A stretch of 64,000 nucleotides of DNA from Nocardia yamanashiensis NBRC 100130 (GCF_001613325.1 NZ_BDCD01000007.1:248001-312000); one strand, 5' to 3'. Positions 9,203-16,575 are shown, counted from the first letter of the stretch. The notes: generated by a model not told the origin, from the letters alone. Program-made: numbers and translations.

Positions 9203-9623
9203 CGGCGACGCCTCGTAACCGGCTGAATTCGACCAGCACCGGGTATCCGCCGGCGGCCGGATCGAAGGGATGACGATGCGCGGTGAGATTCTCGGTGATG
9301 GTGTCGAGCACGTGCCAGCCGAAACCGTTCTCGTCCAAGGCATCCGCATCGACCGTGGCGCCGCCCACCCGCACCAGCATGCGCTGCTCGTCGAAGTCGA
9401 AATCGCAGGCGATATGGCTGCCCGGCACCGCCGCCACGATGAGCGCGGTCGCGACCTCGTCCAGCGCGACCCGGATATCGGTGACCTCGTCGAGGGCGAA
9501 ATCGGCGATGAGCGCCACGGTCTCGGCCAGCGCCCGCAGCATGGTCAGTTGCTCGAGTTCGGCAGGTACCCGCAGGCCGACGGTGCTGGTATCGGTGGCC
9601 GGCCGGGAAATCCACTCTGTCAT
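9192..9623 (-). CDS. rsbW: Anti-sigma factor, RsbW/UsfX-like histidine-kinase-fold protein
   Basis: A 143-residue GHKL ATPase-fold protein. The N-box is visible as RVALDEVATALI (around residue 60), followed by DEQRMLVRVGG and a C-terminal GFGWHVLDTITE segment. Such proteins bind SigF/SigB and hold it inactive until released by a STAS anti-anti-sigma factor, some of which they phosphorylate. ATG 9623 is preferred over the ATG two codons earlier because GGAG sits six bases upstream. It is the first gene of the rsbW-sigF operon. Partner antagonists may include the STAS protein at 10542-10955. Confidence 0.88.
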   Translation of the reverse strand: MTEWISRPATDTSTVGLRVPAELEQLTMLRALAETVALIADFALDEVTDIRVALDEVATALIVAAVPGSHIACDFDFDEQRMLVRVGGATVDADALDENGFGWHVLDTITENLTAHRHPFDPAAGGYPVLVEFSRLRGVADGG

Positions 9624-9717
9624 GCGCATCTCCGCTAGTCCATTGCCGAGCGACCGTGACGAGATACGCCGCGCCCGGCCGTTGTTGTATCCGTTCGTCC
9701 CTCGCATTATCGCCGCG

Positions 9718-9742
9718 ATACCCACCGCGACGGCGGGGAAAC
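9718..9742 (-). promoter_or_regulatory. SigF-type autoregulatory promoter of rsbW-sigF
   Basis: Read on the minus strand: GTTT (9742-9739), exactly 15 bases, GGGTAT (9723-9718). This is a perfect match to the SigF-family consensus, 95 bases upstream of the rsbW start. Confidence 0.75.
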
Positions 9743-9773
9743 CCCGCCGCCGTCGTGGATCGCCCCGGGCCGG

Positions 9774-10541
9774 TTACGACTCGAGCCGCTGATGGACCGT
9801 CAGCAGCACGTGATCGAAACGCGTGCGCAGTTCGACCGCGGTCCCGCCCATGGCGGTCACCTCGGCTACCAGTTGCTGGGCCAGGGTGCGCAGTTTGGTG
9901 TTGGTCTCCTGCGAGCGCCAGGTCAGCACCCGGAAGGCCTGTTCGGCATTGATGCCGTAGACGAGCATGAGCGCACCCTTGGCCTGTTCGATCACCGCGC
10001 GCGCCCGGTACAGCTCGGGCAGGGTGTCGTCCAAGGTCTCCTGCCGATGTTCGGCGAGAGTGTCGGTCACATCGATGTAGTAGCCGGTCGTGCCGACCAC
10101 ATTGTCTTTTTCGTCAACCATATGGTCACCCACCACGATCACGTGGTGCACGTCGCCATGGGTGTCGATGATCCGGTGCCGGCTGGAGAAGGGATCCCCG
10201 TTCTCCACTGCCCTGGCGAGGAAGGTGGCCACCTGCTCTCGATCCTCGGGATGCTTGTGCTCGAGCAGCAGTTCGGTGGTGGGTTGCACGGTGCCGGGTT
10301 GGTAACCGTGGATCGCGGCCACTTCGTCGGACCATTCCCAGCGCTGATCGGCGAACCAGAAACGAAAACTGCCGACGTGCTGTGCGTGCCCGCTGCCGAT
10401 CACCTGGTCGAAAGCCTGAGCCTCATCCGCCGAGAGCTCACCACCTGTTGTCACCTCACGAGTATCCGCTCCGGAAAGGCGCTCCGGCAGTGGATCGGTG
10501 GGACCGGAACCGGTCCGATCCCACCCGACCTCCATCGACAA
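9774..10541 (-). CDS. PAS-ANTAR RNA-binding antiterminator
   Basis: About 255 residues: a PAS-3-like sensor (SFRFWFADQRWEWSDEV at about 57-73 through TTGYYIDVTD) followed by an ANTAR domain (RAVIEQAKGALMLVYGINAE, about 187-206). ANTAR proteins bind paired hairpins in leader RNA and prevent termination. The start is uncertain. TTG 10541 has GGAGG five bases upstream and directly abuts the STAS stop; ATG 10535 is two codons further in. It is cotranscribed with the STAS gene, linking it to sigma-factor signalling. A close paralogue with the same domain order is at 45167-45856. Confidence 0.88.
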   Translation of the reverse strand: MSMEVGWDRTGSGPTDPLPERLSGADTREVTTGGELSADEAQAFDQVIGSGHAQHVGSFRFWFADQRWEWSDEVAAIHGYQPGTVQPTTELLLEHKHPEDREQVATFLARAVENGDPFSSRHRIIDTHGDVHHVIVVGDHMVDEKDNVVGTTGYYIDVTDTLAEHRQETLDDTLPELYRARAVIEQAKGALMLVYGINAEQAFRVLTWRSQETNTKLRTLAQQLVAEVTAMGGTAVELRTRFDHVLLTVHQRLES

Positions 10542-10955
10542 CTATGCCTCCAGCGCGGCCTGAACCGAAGAGTGATAGCGGAACAACGGCCGCACACCGG
10601 TCACCTCGAGCACGCGCTCGATTTCCCGGCGGCAGGCCACCACTCGCAGTTCCACGCCGACCGCCTCGGCGGACTCCTTCGCCCCGGCCAGCGCCGAGGC
10701 GCCGCCGATGCTCAGGAAACTGGTCTGACGGAAGTCGACGACCACGGCCGCCGAACCGGACGTCATCGCCCGTTCCAGGGCCTCGGTGAATTCGGGCAGA
10801 ACCGCGGCATCGAGTTCACCCTCCACCCGCACGACGGCGCACGAGTGCGCCGGATCGGTTACGGGCGGCGAATGCTGTTCGGGGCGATCGCGTTCGGCAC
10901 CGGAGGCGATGGCGTCGGCTTCGACGCCACGCTGGAGTACGGCAATTGCGGACAT
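10542..10955 (-). CDS. STAS-domain anti-sigma factor antagonist
   Basis: A 137-residue protein with an acidic, flexible first 40 residues and a C-terminal STAS fold (SCAVVRVEGELDAAVLPEF, VVVDFRQTSFLSIGG, then RREIERVLEVTGV). AGGAGG just ahead of ATG 10955 fixes the start. Antagonists of this type bind RsbW-like anti-sigma factors when unphosphorylated. Aligned to the SpoIIAA segment FMDSSG, this protein reads FLSIGG, so the normal phospho-serine position is isoleucine. It may therefore not be switched off by the usual kinase route. It is operonic with the PAS-ANTAR gene and close to rsbW-sigF. Confidence 0.82.
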   Translation of the reverse strand: MSAIAVLQRGVEADAIASGAERDRPEQHSPPVTDPAHSCAVVRVEGELDAAVLPEFTEALERAMTSGSAAVVVDFRQTSFLSIGGASALAGAKESAEAVGVELRVVACRREIERVLEVTGVRPLFRYHSSVQAALEA

Positions 10956-11176
10956 GACTACCTCCTGGGGAGGGGATGTCCGGTTCCTGCGCACTGGGGA
11001 ACCACACCGACGGTGTCGGAAAAAAAGAGGCGCGACGGCGATACGCCGGAAGGCGATACCACTACCACGCTCGCCGATGCGAGCGATCCCCGGCAAGAAC
11101 CGGGCGGCTGTAGTCTCAACCTGAAGACATTCTGTCACGGTCCGGTGGATCTGTCACAGACTCCCCCGGAACCGGT

Positions 11177-12001
11177 CTAGATACGCGCCGACACCGCAAT
11201 ATCCAACTGCGCGTTGCTGATCTGCCGGCCGGCATTGGACACCGAGGTCACCATGGCGCTGCCGAAGGACCCGCGCCGGTCGAACAGGGTCGCGGTGCCG
11301 ACCGCCATCCCGCGTTCGCTGAAGTGGCTGTCGGCCTCCACCCCGATCTCGTAGCCCTCCGGCATGCGCACCAGGGCCAGCGTCATATCGGTATTGATGA
11401 ACCCGATCCCGGCATCGCCCCAGTTGGTCATCATGCTGGTGGCCTCGCCGACGATGGCGGCCCGCACGAACGGCGACAGCTCCTCGCCGGTGACGGTACG
11501 AATCGGGTTCTGCCAGGTCCGTTTCCGGCTGTCGTTCTCGTGCTCGGTCGGCAGCGGCGACCACTCGCCCGCGCTGCCGAACAGCGGCACCCTGGGCAGC
11601 GCCGACGGGGGCGCGACCGCGAGCGAGGGCGGCTCCGGTTCGCGGTCCCGCCGCCACAGCGCCCCGGGCGGCTGTTCGGAGGGCTGCAGCAGGACCGCCG
11701 AGGCCCGGGCCGCGACCTTCCCGCCCTGCACCACGCTCACGTCGGCGACCCGGATCCGTTTGCCGTCGCGCACCCGCACCGTCGGCAGGGTGGTGTGCTC
11801 GAAACGGGCCGCGCTGAACATGTCGACGGTCAGCCGCACCGGTACGAAGCCGTCGGTGGCGTGCGCCCGTTCGAGTTCCCGGGCCATCAGCCCGCACAGC
11901 GCCGGGCCCACCACCTGCGCCGCGGACCACTGACTGGCCGCGAAGCGAGTCGGCTGGAAACCGCCGTCCACCTCGTCGAAATACGCGGGCACATCCATCA
12001 C
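11177..12001 (-). CDS. Acyl-CoA thioesterase-like hotdog protein
   Basis: About 274 residues with two hotdog-type halves, resembling the TesB/4HBT_3-like thioesterase family of actinobacteria. The N-terminal half contains FAASQWSAAQVVGPALCGLM and the C-terminal half TNWGDAGIGFINTDMTLAL. These enzymes hydrolyse acyl-CoA thioesters in the cytoplasm. GTG 12001 with AGGAG nine bases upstream is chosen; ATG 11998 is the next codon. The gene is separated from its neighbours, and about 220 bases without a gene lie between its 3' end and the STAS gene. The exact substrate cannot be told. Confidence 0.72.
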   Translation of the reverse strand: MMDVPAYFDEVDGGFQPTRFAASQWSAAQVVGPALCGLMARELERAHATDGFVPVRLTVDMFSAARFEHTTLPTVRVRDGKRIRVADVSVVQGGKVAARASAVLLQPSEQPPGALWRRDREPEPPSLAVAPPSALPRVPLFGSAGEWSPLPTEHENDSRKRTWQNPIRTVTGEELSPFVRAAIVGEATSMMTNWGDAGIGFINTDMTLALVRMPEGYEIGVEADSHFSERGMAVGTATLFDRRGSFGSAMVTSVSNAGRQISNAQLDIAVSARI

Positions 12002-12137
12002 GGTGTACGGCTCCTGTCCGGTGCAGTCGATCGAAACCACTGCTCCCAGACCTAACACACCGCTGAAACCGGTTACAACAATGAGTCCCGTCCGCACCGG
12101 GTGGCATTTCCCACAACCGGCCCGGAACCCGCGCGAT

Positions 12138-12668
12138 TCAGCTCTGCTCGCTCTGCCGCCGCCAATCGCGCACGGCGTCGCGCACCCGGTCGAAGACGGC
12201 CAGCGGCGGGCCGAACGCCACATTGGACAGCGCGGACTCGCCGCCGACTGTGTGCGGCCGGGTCGGGGCGACGGCCTCGGCGACCCGGACCGCGGTGGCC
12301 AGGCTGGCCCGCTGCGCGGCCGAGGAGTGCTGCAGGAGCGGCCCGAACTCCTCTTTCTCCTCCATCTCGGCGTGCTCGACGACCCGCTCGGCGAAGGCCC
12401 GGAAGCGCTGATCGAACTCCCGGTGCTCGGGACCCATCTCGAAGAGTTCGGCTAGTTCCCGCTTGGCCTGCTGCTCCTCCTGCAGTCGGGCGTCGACGAT
12501 CTGATCGTTGACCGCCACCCGGCGCGCGGTCGGATGGATGACCTCCTCCTCGGCGCTCTCGTGCACGGCCAGCAGCCGCACCAATTCCTCGAAGGGTTCG
12601 CGTTTGCTCAGCCCGGGCGCGGCCTGCACCTGCTCGAGCAATTGTTTGATCTGATTGTGCTGGGACAT
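12138..12668 (-). CDS. Hemerythrin HHE-domain protein
   Basis: A 176-residue four-helix HHE protein with the iron ligand motifs VHESAEEEVIHP (about 35-46), EHREFDQ (about 81-87) and VVEHAEMEEKEEFGPLL. Such proteins bind a di-iron centre and are linked to oxygen, nitric oxide or redox sensing. ATG 12668 is the first standard start, but it has no ribosome site. The in-frame codons before it read HDQDVVELL, the usual first helix of this family, without an ATG, GTG or TTG. Translation may therefore start at a non-standard codon, or the 5' end may be altered. The gene lies downstream of the CsbD terminator. A second hemerythrin is at 50189-50830. Confidence 0.85.
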   Translation of the reverse strand: MSQHNQIKQLLEQVQAAPGLSKREPFEELVRLLAVHESAEEEVIHPTARRVAVNDQIVDARLQEEQQAKRELAELFEMGPEHREFDQRFRAFAERVVEHAEMEEKEEFGPLLQHSSAAQRASLATAVRVAEAVAPTRPHTVGGESALSNVAFGPPLAVFDRVRDAVRDWRRQSEQS

Positions 12669-12730
12669 CAGGAGTTCGACGACATCCTGATCGTGTGCGC
12701 TGCTCCTGAAAAGCTGCTCCTGAACGGGCG

Positions 12731-12761
12731 AAATGCCCGGCGGACCGACCGCCGGGCATTT
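12731..12761 (-). terminator. Terminator of the CsbD/DUF6328 unit
   Basis: A perfect 13-bp stem (12731-12743 with 12749-12761) with a five-base loop and A/T at its base. It lies 13 bases beyond the CsbD stop on the minus strand and upstream of the hemerythrin gene. Confidence 0.85.
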
Positions 12762-12773
12762 CCTTGCTATGGG

Positions 12774-13025
12774 TTATCGATTGCCTTCTTGGTAGGCACG
12801 CTGCCGCTTTTCCTCCGCTTCGGCCTTGGCGCGTTCCTTTTCGGCCTCGGCCTCGTGCTTGGCGGCATCGAGTTGGTCCTCCGCGCGCGACTGCTGGGCA
12901 CGGCCCTCGTCACGCAGGTTCTCATTGCCGAAGACGGTGCCGGCGGCTTCCTTGGCCTTACCCTTCGCGCCTTCCACGGTGCCTTCGAAGCCCTCACGGA
13001 ATCCGCTCTTCTCGTGCTCGGACAA
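12774..13025 (-). CDS. CsbD-like small stress protein (nested in-frame start)
   Basis: An 83-residue, highly charged CsbD-like protein (FEGTVEGAKGKAKEAAGTVFG core, then a long Ala/Glu/Lys/Arg helix). The TTG start at 13025 is chosen because a near-perfect GGAGGTGA lies five bases upstream, and a separate GTTT-N15-GGGTAT promoter lies only 45-70 bases further up. The same frame continues without a stop into the upstream DUF6328 gene, so this protein can be made alone or as the tail of a fusion. CsbD proteins are strongly induced by general stress in many bacteria; their molecular role is unknown. Confidence 0.8.
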   Translation of the reverse strand: MSEHEKSGFREGFEGTVEGAKGKAKEAAGTVFGNENLRDEGRAQQSRAEDQLDAAKHEAEAEKERAKAEAEEKRQRAYQEGNR

Positions 13026-13625
13026 GAGATTCACCTCCACGGTGTCGGTGTTCGACTGACAATGCGGCGATACCCGGCGATTCGGACCCGAAACATGCTG
13101 CGGTACTTGGACATCCGAGTTTCCGGGGCGCCAGCGCGGGCTACCGGCACGCCGCCGCCAGGGCAGTACCACCCAGCACAGGGCGAACAGGAAACCCAGC
13201 CCGCATCCCGCGCTCGCGGCCGCGAGCGGACCGGCCACCACATCGAAGATCAGCACCGCCACCATCACCAGCGCCGCCGCCAGCAGCACCAGTCCGGTCA
13301 TGGCGTAGCGGTGCGCGGAAAGCACCACGGTGTCGATTCGATGGCGGCGGAAAAGAATTCGATGCGCCGATACCGGAGCGACCAGGAAAATGGTGGCGCA
13401 GATCGAGGCCAGCACCGTCGCGAGATACAGCCCGCGCTGCCAATCCGACAGGGTCTGGAAACGCGCCTGGAAAGGTACGGTGAGCAGAAATCCGGTGAGC
13501 AATTGCACGCCGGTTTGCACCACCCGGGTTTCCTGGATCAGGGTGTTCCAATTCCGGTCGAGCCGTTCGATCTCCGTTTCGTGGCGCGCCGCCATATCCC
13601 ATTCCCGATCCGCACCCGCCGGCAT
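12774..13625 (-). CDS. DUF6328 membrane protein reading through into CsbD
   Basis: From ATG 13625 the frame runs 283 codons. Residues 1-160 form a DUF6328 membrane protein: ETEIERLDRNWNTLIQETRV, then VQTGVQLLTGFLLTVPFQ, and four hydrophobic helices. Residues from about 160 to 200 look like translated spacer, and the rest is CsbD. The homologous pair at 53290-54110 is encoded by two separate, divergent genes, so the link here is unusual. The absence of a stop may be a real fusion, a lost stop codon or a sequence error. A SigF-type promoter lies at 13652-13676. The function of DUF6328 is unknown. Confidence 0.75.
   Translation of the reverse strand: MPAGADREWDMAARHETEIERLDRNWNTLIQETRVVQTGVQLLTGFLLTVPFQARFQTLSDWQRGLYLATVLASICATIFLVAPVSAHRILFRRHRIDTVVLSAHRYAMTGLVLLAAALVMVAVLIFDVVAGPLAAASAGCGLGFLFALCWVVLPWRRRAGSPRWRPGNSDVQVPQHVSGPNRRVSPHCQSNTDTVEVNLLSEHEKSGFREGFEGTVEGAKGKAKEAAGTVFGNENLRDEGRAQQSRAEDQLDAAKHEAEAEKERAKAEAEEKRQRAYQEGNR
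13070..13094 (-). promoter_or_regulatory. SigF-type promoter of CsbD (internal)
   Basis: On the minus strand GTTT (13094-13091), a 15-base spacer and GGGTAT (13075-13070). It lies within the spacer part of the DUF6328 read-through frame and 45 bases ahead of the CsbD TTG start, which supports separate expression of CsbD. Confidence 0.75.
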
Positions 13626-13651
13626 ATCGACCTTCCCTTCCTGGGCACGCC

Positions 13652-13676
13652 CTACCCGGTCCGCGGCCGATCAATC
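13652..13676 (-). promoter_or_regulatory. SigF-type promoter of DUF6328 gene
   Basis: On the minus strand GATT (13676-13673), a 15-base spacer and GGGTAG (13657-13652), 27 bases upstream of ATG 13625. Its -35 element lies back to back with that of the divergent promoter at 13683, only six bases apart. Confidence 0.68.
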
Positions 13677-13682
13677 ACGCCC

Positions 13683-13707
13683 GATTAGCGGGCGGCGGCA
13701 CGGGTAT
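13683..13707 (+). promoter_or_regulatory. SigF-type promoter of nucleotidyltransferase-BON gene
   Basis: GATT (13683-13686), 15 bases, GGGTAT (13702-13707), followed nine bases later by ATG 13717. The geometry equals that of the Rv2629-like promoter and suggests a leaderless message. Confidence 0.7.
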
Positions 13708-13716
13708 GCCCCGGGT

Positions 13717-14559
13717 ATGGTCCAGACGATCGACCGCCTCCTCGACACGCTCACCCGCGTGGTGAACACGCTGCTGGACAAGGAGATTCCATTCGCGGTC
13801 GGCGGCGGTTGCGCGGTCTACGCCCGCGGCGGGCCGGCCTCGGATCACGATGTGGACATCTTCGTCAAGCCGCGGGACGCGCAGCGGGCCCGCGCCGCGC
13901 TGACGGCGTGCGGGCTGCGGCCGGTGGATCCGGCGGAGGACTGGCTGACCAAGGTCTACGACGGGGACACCCTGGTGGACTTGATCTTCCGGCCCAACTA
14001 CCGGACCGTCACCGACGAACTGCTGGGCCGGGCGGGCTGGTTGCGTATCGGGCCGACCGCCGCGCCGGTGATCAGCGGCACCGATCTGCTGGTGGACAAA
14101 CTCATGGTGCTCGACCCGCACCGGCTGGACTTCACCCGGCTGCTGCACATCGCGCGGGATCTGCGCGAGCAGGTGGACTGGGCGCGGGTGCGCACCGAAA
14201 CCGAGATGTCGCCGTACGCGCGGGCCTTCCTGGGCCTGCTCGGCGATCTGGGCATCAGCGAGCAACGAGAGGCTGGGGACATGACCGATCCGACCGAGCG
14301 GCGGACCGAGGCGATCCTGCCGCAATATCTGGTGGCCAATCTGCGCCGCGCCTTCGCCGAGGATCCGCGCACCGCCGAGCTGGGCGTGCAGGTCACGCTG
14401 CGCGGGGATGTGGTGGTGCTCAGCGGCGAGGTGATGGGCACCGCCCGCCGCCGCGAACTGGAGGCGGTGGTGCACGAGCTGGCGCCGAAACTGCGGGTGC
14501 ACAACGACGTTCGGGTGATCCACGCGAACGCGCCCACCGAGCACGAGGAGCTGAACTGA
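13717..14559 (+). CDS. Nucleotidyltransferase-like domain fused to BON domain
   Basis: A 280-residue protein. Residues 1-185 resemble the minimal nucleotidyltransferase superfamily: FAVGGGCAVYARGG then HDVDIFVKP gives the G-G/S then DxD catalytic pattern, and a third acid lies in DTLVDLIF. Residues 189-280 form a BON domain (LPQYLVANLRRAFAEDPRT, VQVTLRGDVVVLSGEV, HNDVRVIHAN), a small phospholipid- or envelope-associated fold. A second ATG at 14281 with a weak purine-rich site could start the BON part alone. No stop separates them. The metallophosphoesterase gene follows 26 bases later, suggesting a joint nucleotide- or phosphate-related task. Confidence 0.7.
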   Translation: MVQTIDRLLDTLTRVVNTLLDKEIPFAVGGGCAVYARGGPASDHDVDIFVKPRDAQRARAALTACGLRPVDPAEDWLTKVYDGDTLVDLIFRPNYRTVTDELLGRAGWLRIGPTAAPVISGTDLLVDKLMVLDPHRLDFTRLLHIARDLREQVDWARVRTETEMSPYARAFLGLLGDLGISEQREAGDMTDPTERRTEAILPQYLVANLRRAFAEDPRTAELGVQVTLRGDVVVLSGEVMGTARRRELEAVVHELAPKLRVHNDVRVIHANAPTEHEELN

Positions 14560-14585
14560 ACGGGGCGGGCGCGGACGGGACCGGC

Positions 14586-15362
14586 ATGCACGGCGACGGC
14601 CCGCGGCCGCCGACGGCCATCGAACCGACCGCCCGGGTTCGAATAGCGGCCGTCGGCGATGTGCATCTCGGCGAGGATTCCGGCGGCTCGCTGCGGCCCG
14701 CGCTCGAGGAGCTGCCCGACTGCGCCGACGTCCTGCTGCTCGCCGGCGATCTGACCCGGCACGGCACCCTGGCCGAAGCGCGGGTGGTGGCCCGGGAATT
14801 CGCCGAGCTGGCAGTGCCGGTGATCGCGGTGCTGGGCAATCACGACCATCACGGCGACGTGCCGGAGGAGATCACCGCACTGCTCACCGACCACGGCATC
14901 ACGGTGCTGGAGGGCTCGGCGGTGACCGTGCCGGTGGCCGGGATCCGGCTCGGCGTGGCCGGGACCAAGGGCTTCGGCGGCGGCTTCGCGGGCAAATGCG
15001 CCAGCGTGTTCGGCGAACGGCAGATGCGCGAGTTCGCCGGGCACACCGTCGATCTCGCCGCCGCCCTGCACACCGCGCTGGCCGGTCTGGACACCGAGGT
15101 GACGGTCGCGCTCACCCACTACTCCCCCATCGGCGACACGCTGCACGGGGAACCCCTCGAGATCTACCCGTTCCTGGGTTCCTATCTGCTCGGTGAGGCC
15201 ATCGACGCCTGCCGCCCGCAACTCGCCGTGCACGGGCACGCCCATCACGGCTGCGAGCGCGGCACCACGCCCGGCGGCACCCGGGTGCGCAATGTCGCCC
15301 AGCCGGTGATCCGGGCGGCCTTCGCCGTCTACGAACTGCATCCGGCGGTCCTGACCGGCTGA
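14586..15362 (+). CDS. Calcineurin-like metallophosphoesterase
   Basis: A 258-residue phosphoesterase with the full metal-binding signature: AAVGDVHLG (D-x-H), LLAGDLTRHG (GD), VLGNHDHHG (GNHD), a mid-protein LTHYSP histidine and a C-terminal VHGHAHHG (GHxH). It would hydrolyse a phosphate mono- or diester in the cytoplasm; the substrate is unknown. ATG 14586 is used, and the residues before the DVH motif are non-conserved. It is downstream of, and probably cotranscribed with, the nucleotidyltransferase-BON gene under the SigF-type promoter at 13683. Confidence 0.85.
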   Translation: MHGDGPRPPTAIEPTARVRIAAVGDVHLGEDSGGSLRPALEELPDCADVLLLAGDLTRHGTLAEARVVAREFAELAVPVIAVLGNHDHHGDVPEEITALLTDHGITVLEGSAVTVPVAGIRLGVAGTKGFGGGFAGKCASVFGERQMREFAGHTVDLAAALHTALAGLDTEVTVALTHYSPIGDTLHGEPLEIYPFLGSYLLGEAIDACRPQLAVHGHAHHGCERGTTPGGTRVRNVAQPVIRAAFAVYELHPAVLTG

Positions 15363-15371
15363 CCCGCCCGT

Positions 15372-15396
15372 GATTGGCCCGTGCCGGTCCGGGTAT
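15372..15396 (+). promoter_or_regulatory. SigF-type promoter of the usfY-like operon
   Basis: GATT (15372-15375), 15 bases, GGGTAT (15391-15396). It starts ten bases after the phosphoesterase stop and 36 bases before the UsfY-like ATG. Confidence 0.7.
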
Positions 15397-15432
15397 GCGC
15401 CTGTTATCAGGCTCCGCAGAGAGAGGACAGCG

Positions 15433-15756
15433 ATGATGCCTGCCGCGCACGACGATTCACGCCCCGGAGCACTCCGCTATTCCGCGAACAGCACCGGCGA
15501 CTACCGCCCCGACGAGCACCGCACCACCCGGCCGCACGCCGGCGAAGCCCTGGAGGACACCCGCAATTGGCCGGGACTGATTCTGTCCGCGCTCGGCATC
15601 GTGGCCGTGGCATTGACATTGACGGCCGCCGGCTACGGATTCGTCGGCTGGGCGGTCATCGGCACGGTGGCCAGCGTGGCGTTGCTGAGCCTGGGTATCG
15701 CGCAGATGGTGCTCGAACACCGCCGGGTCGAACGCCGGGATAAGGAGGAGTCATGA
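15433..15756 (+). CDS. usfY: UsfY-like small membrane protein
   Basis: A 107-residue protein resembling UsfY, named from the mycobacterial sigF locus. The N-terminal conserved block HRTTRPHAGEALEDTRNWPG is followed by two membrane helices (LILSALGIVAVALTLTAAGY and an AVIGTVASVALLSLGIAQM stretch) and a basic tail. ATG 15433 is preceded by GAGAGAGGACAG. The stop overlaps the start of the next lipoprotein gene (ATGA). A SigF-type promoter lies upstream. The biochemical function of UsfY is unknown; its association with SigF is the established point. Confidence 0.7.
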   Translation: MMPAAHDDSRPGALRYSANSTGDYRPDEHRTTRPHAGEALEDTRNWPGLILSALGIVAVALTLTAAGYGFVGWAVIGTVASVALLSLGIAQMVLEHRRVERRDKEES

Positions 15757-16172
15757 GAATTCGAGGCATGGCCGCCGGAGCGCTGCTCGCGGCCGGGCTG
15801 CTCACCGGAGCGGCCGCGTGTTCCAACAGCACCGAATCCGGCTCGCCCGGAAGCACCACCGGGGAAAACCGCGGACCCGTCTTCACTTCCGAAGGCGCCC
15901 CATCCATTTCGACCGAGGCGGCCCAGCAACTGTGCGAGATGATGAAACCGGAAGTCTCCAAGTGGCGCGATCAGGGACCGACCATCGGGCGGGTCGCATT
16001 CAACGGCACGGTGCACAACTGGGCCATGCGCAATAACGGCATCAATGCCGCCGTTATGCGCGATCGGGCGGTGGTGGACCAGGTGACCACGAGTCAATGC
16101 CCGGACGTACGCCAGGACGCCATTGCGGCCCTGGAAATCGACAGCCTGGCCGCCGGCCTGGCCGGGTTCTAG
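15753..16172 (+). CDS. Hypothetical lipoprotein
   Basis: A 139-residue secreted protein with a lipoprotein signal (MRIRGMAAGALLAAGLLTGAA) and lipidation Cys at about residue 23, followed by a Ser/Thr/Gly-rich linker. The globular part has a conserved-looking EAAQQLCEMMKPEVSKW and ends with DVRQDAIAALEIDSL. Two further cysteines could form a disulfide. It overlaps the UsfY-like gene by four bases, so it belongs to that operon and probably to the SigF response. I do not recognise a functional family. Confidence 0.8.
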   Translation: MRIRGMAAGALLAAGLLTGAAACSNSTESGSPGSTTGENRGPVFTSEGAPSISTEAAQQLCEMMKPEVSKWRDQGPTIGRVAFNGTVHNWAMRNNGINAAVMRDRAVVDQVTTSQCPDVRQDAIAALEIDSLAAGLAGF

Positions 16173-16183
16173 GAACGGACGTC

Positions 16184-16507
16184 ATGCGCACTCTTCCCCG
16201 GCCCGCGGCGGGGCTCGCCCTCGCCGCCGGACTCGCCGTCGCCGCACTGTCCGGCTGCTCCGAGGCCGAGCAACTCGTGAACAAGGGCGGCGACACACCC
16301 TGTAGCGAATTCGTCCAGCAGGACACTGAAAAGCAGCGGGTGACCACCCGCAAATTCCTGGAACAAGAGCAGAGCCGGACCCCCGAACCGGACTCCGACA
16401 CCGTCGATACGGCCATCGCCACCATAAAACTCATGTGTGAGGCGCAGGCCAACCCCGATACGCCGATCAAGAAGGCGGATCTCACCGGAGTATTCGTTCC
16501 GAAATAG
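16184..16507 (+). CDS. Small lipoprotein of the VNKGGDTPC family
   Basis: A 107-residue lipoprotein: signal with lipobox AALSGC, then EAEQLVNKGGDTPCSEF, a basic middle, and a C-terminal KADLTGVFVPK. It is a clear paralogue of the protein at 54134-54463, which shares VNKGGDTPC, the Cys in the second helix (LMCEAQ versus LMCRAQ) and the ADLTG(V/I) end. The two cysteines probably make a disulfide outside the membrane. It follows the preceding lipoprotein gene by 11 bases. Both copies lie close to DUF6328 and CsbD genes. Function unknown. Confidence 0.82.
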   Translation: MRTLPRPAAGLALAAGLAVAALSGCSEAEQLVNKGGDTPCSEFVQQDTEKQRVTTRKFLEQEQSRTPEPDSDTVDTAIATIKLMCEAQANPDTPIKKADLTGVFVPK

Positions 16508-16575
16508 CGCTCGCCGCCCCGTCCGTGCAAACTTTTAGCATCCCCAAAACAGCCCTCTGCCTGCGTATTCGAGGT

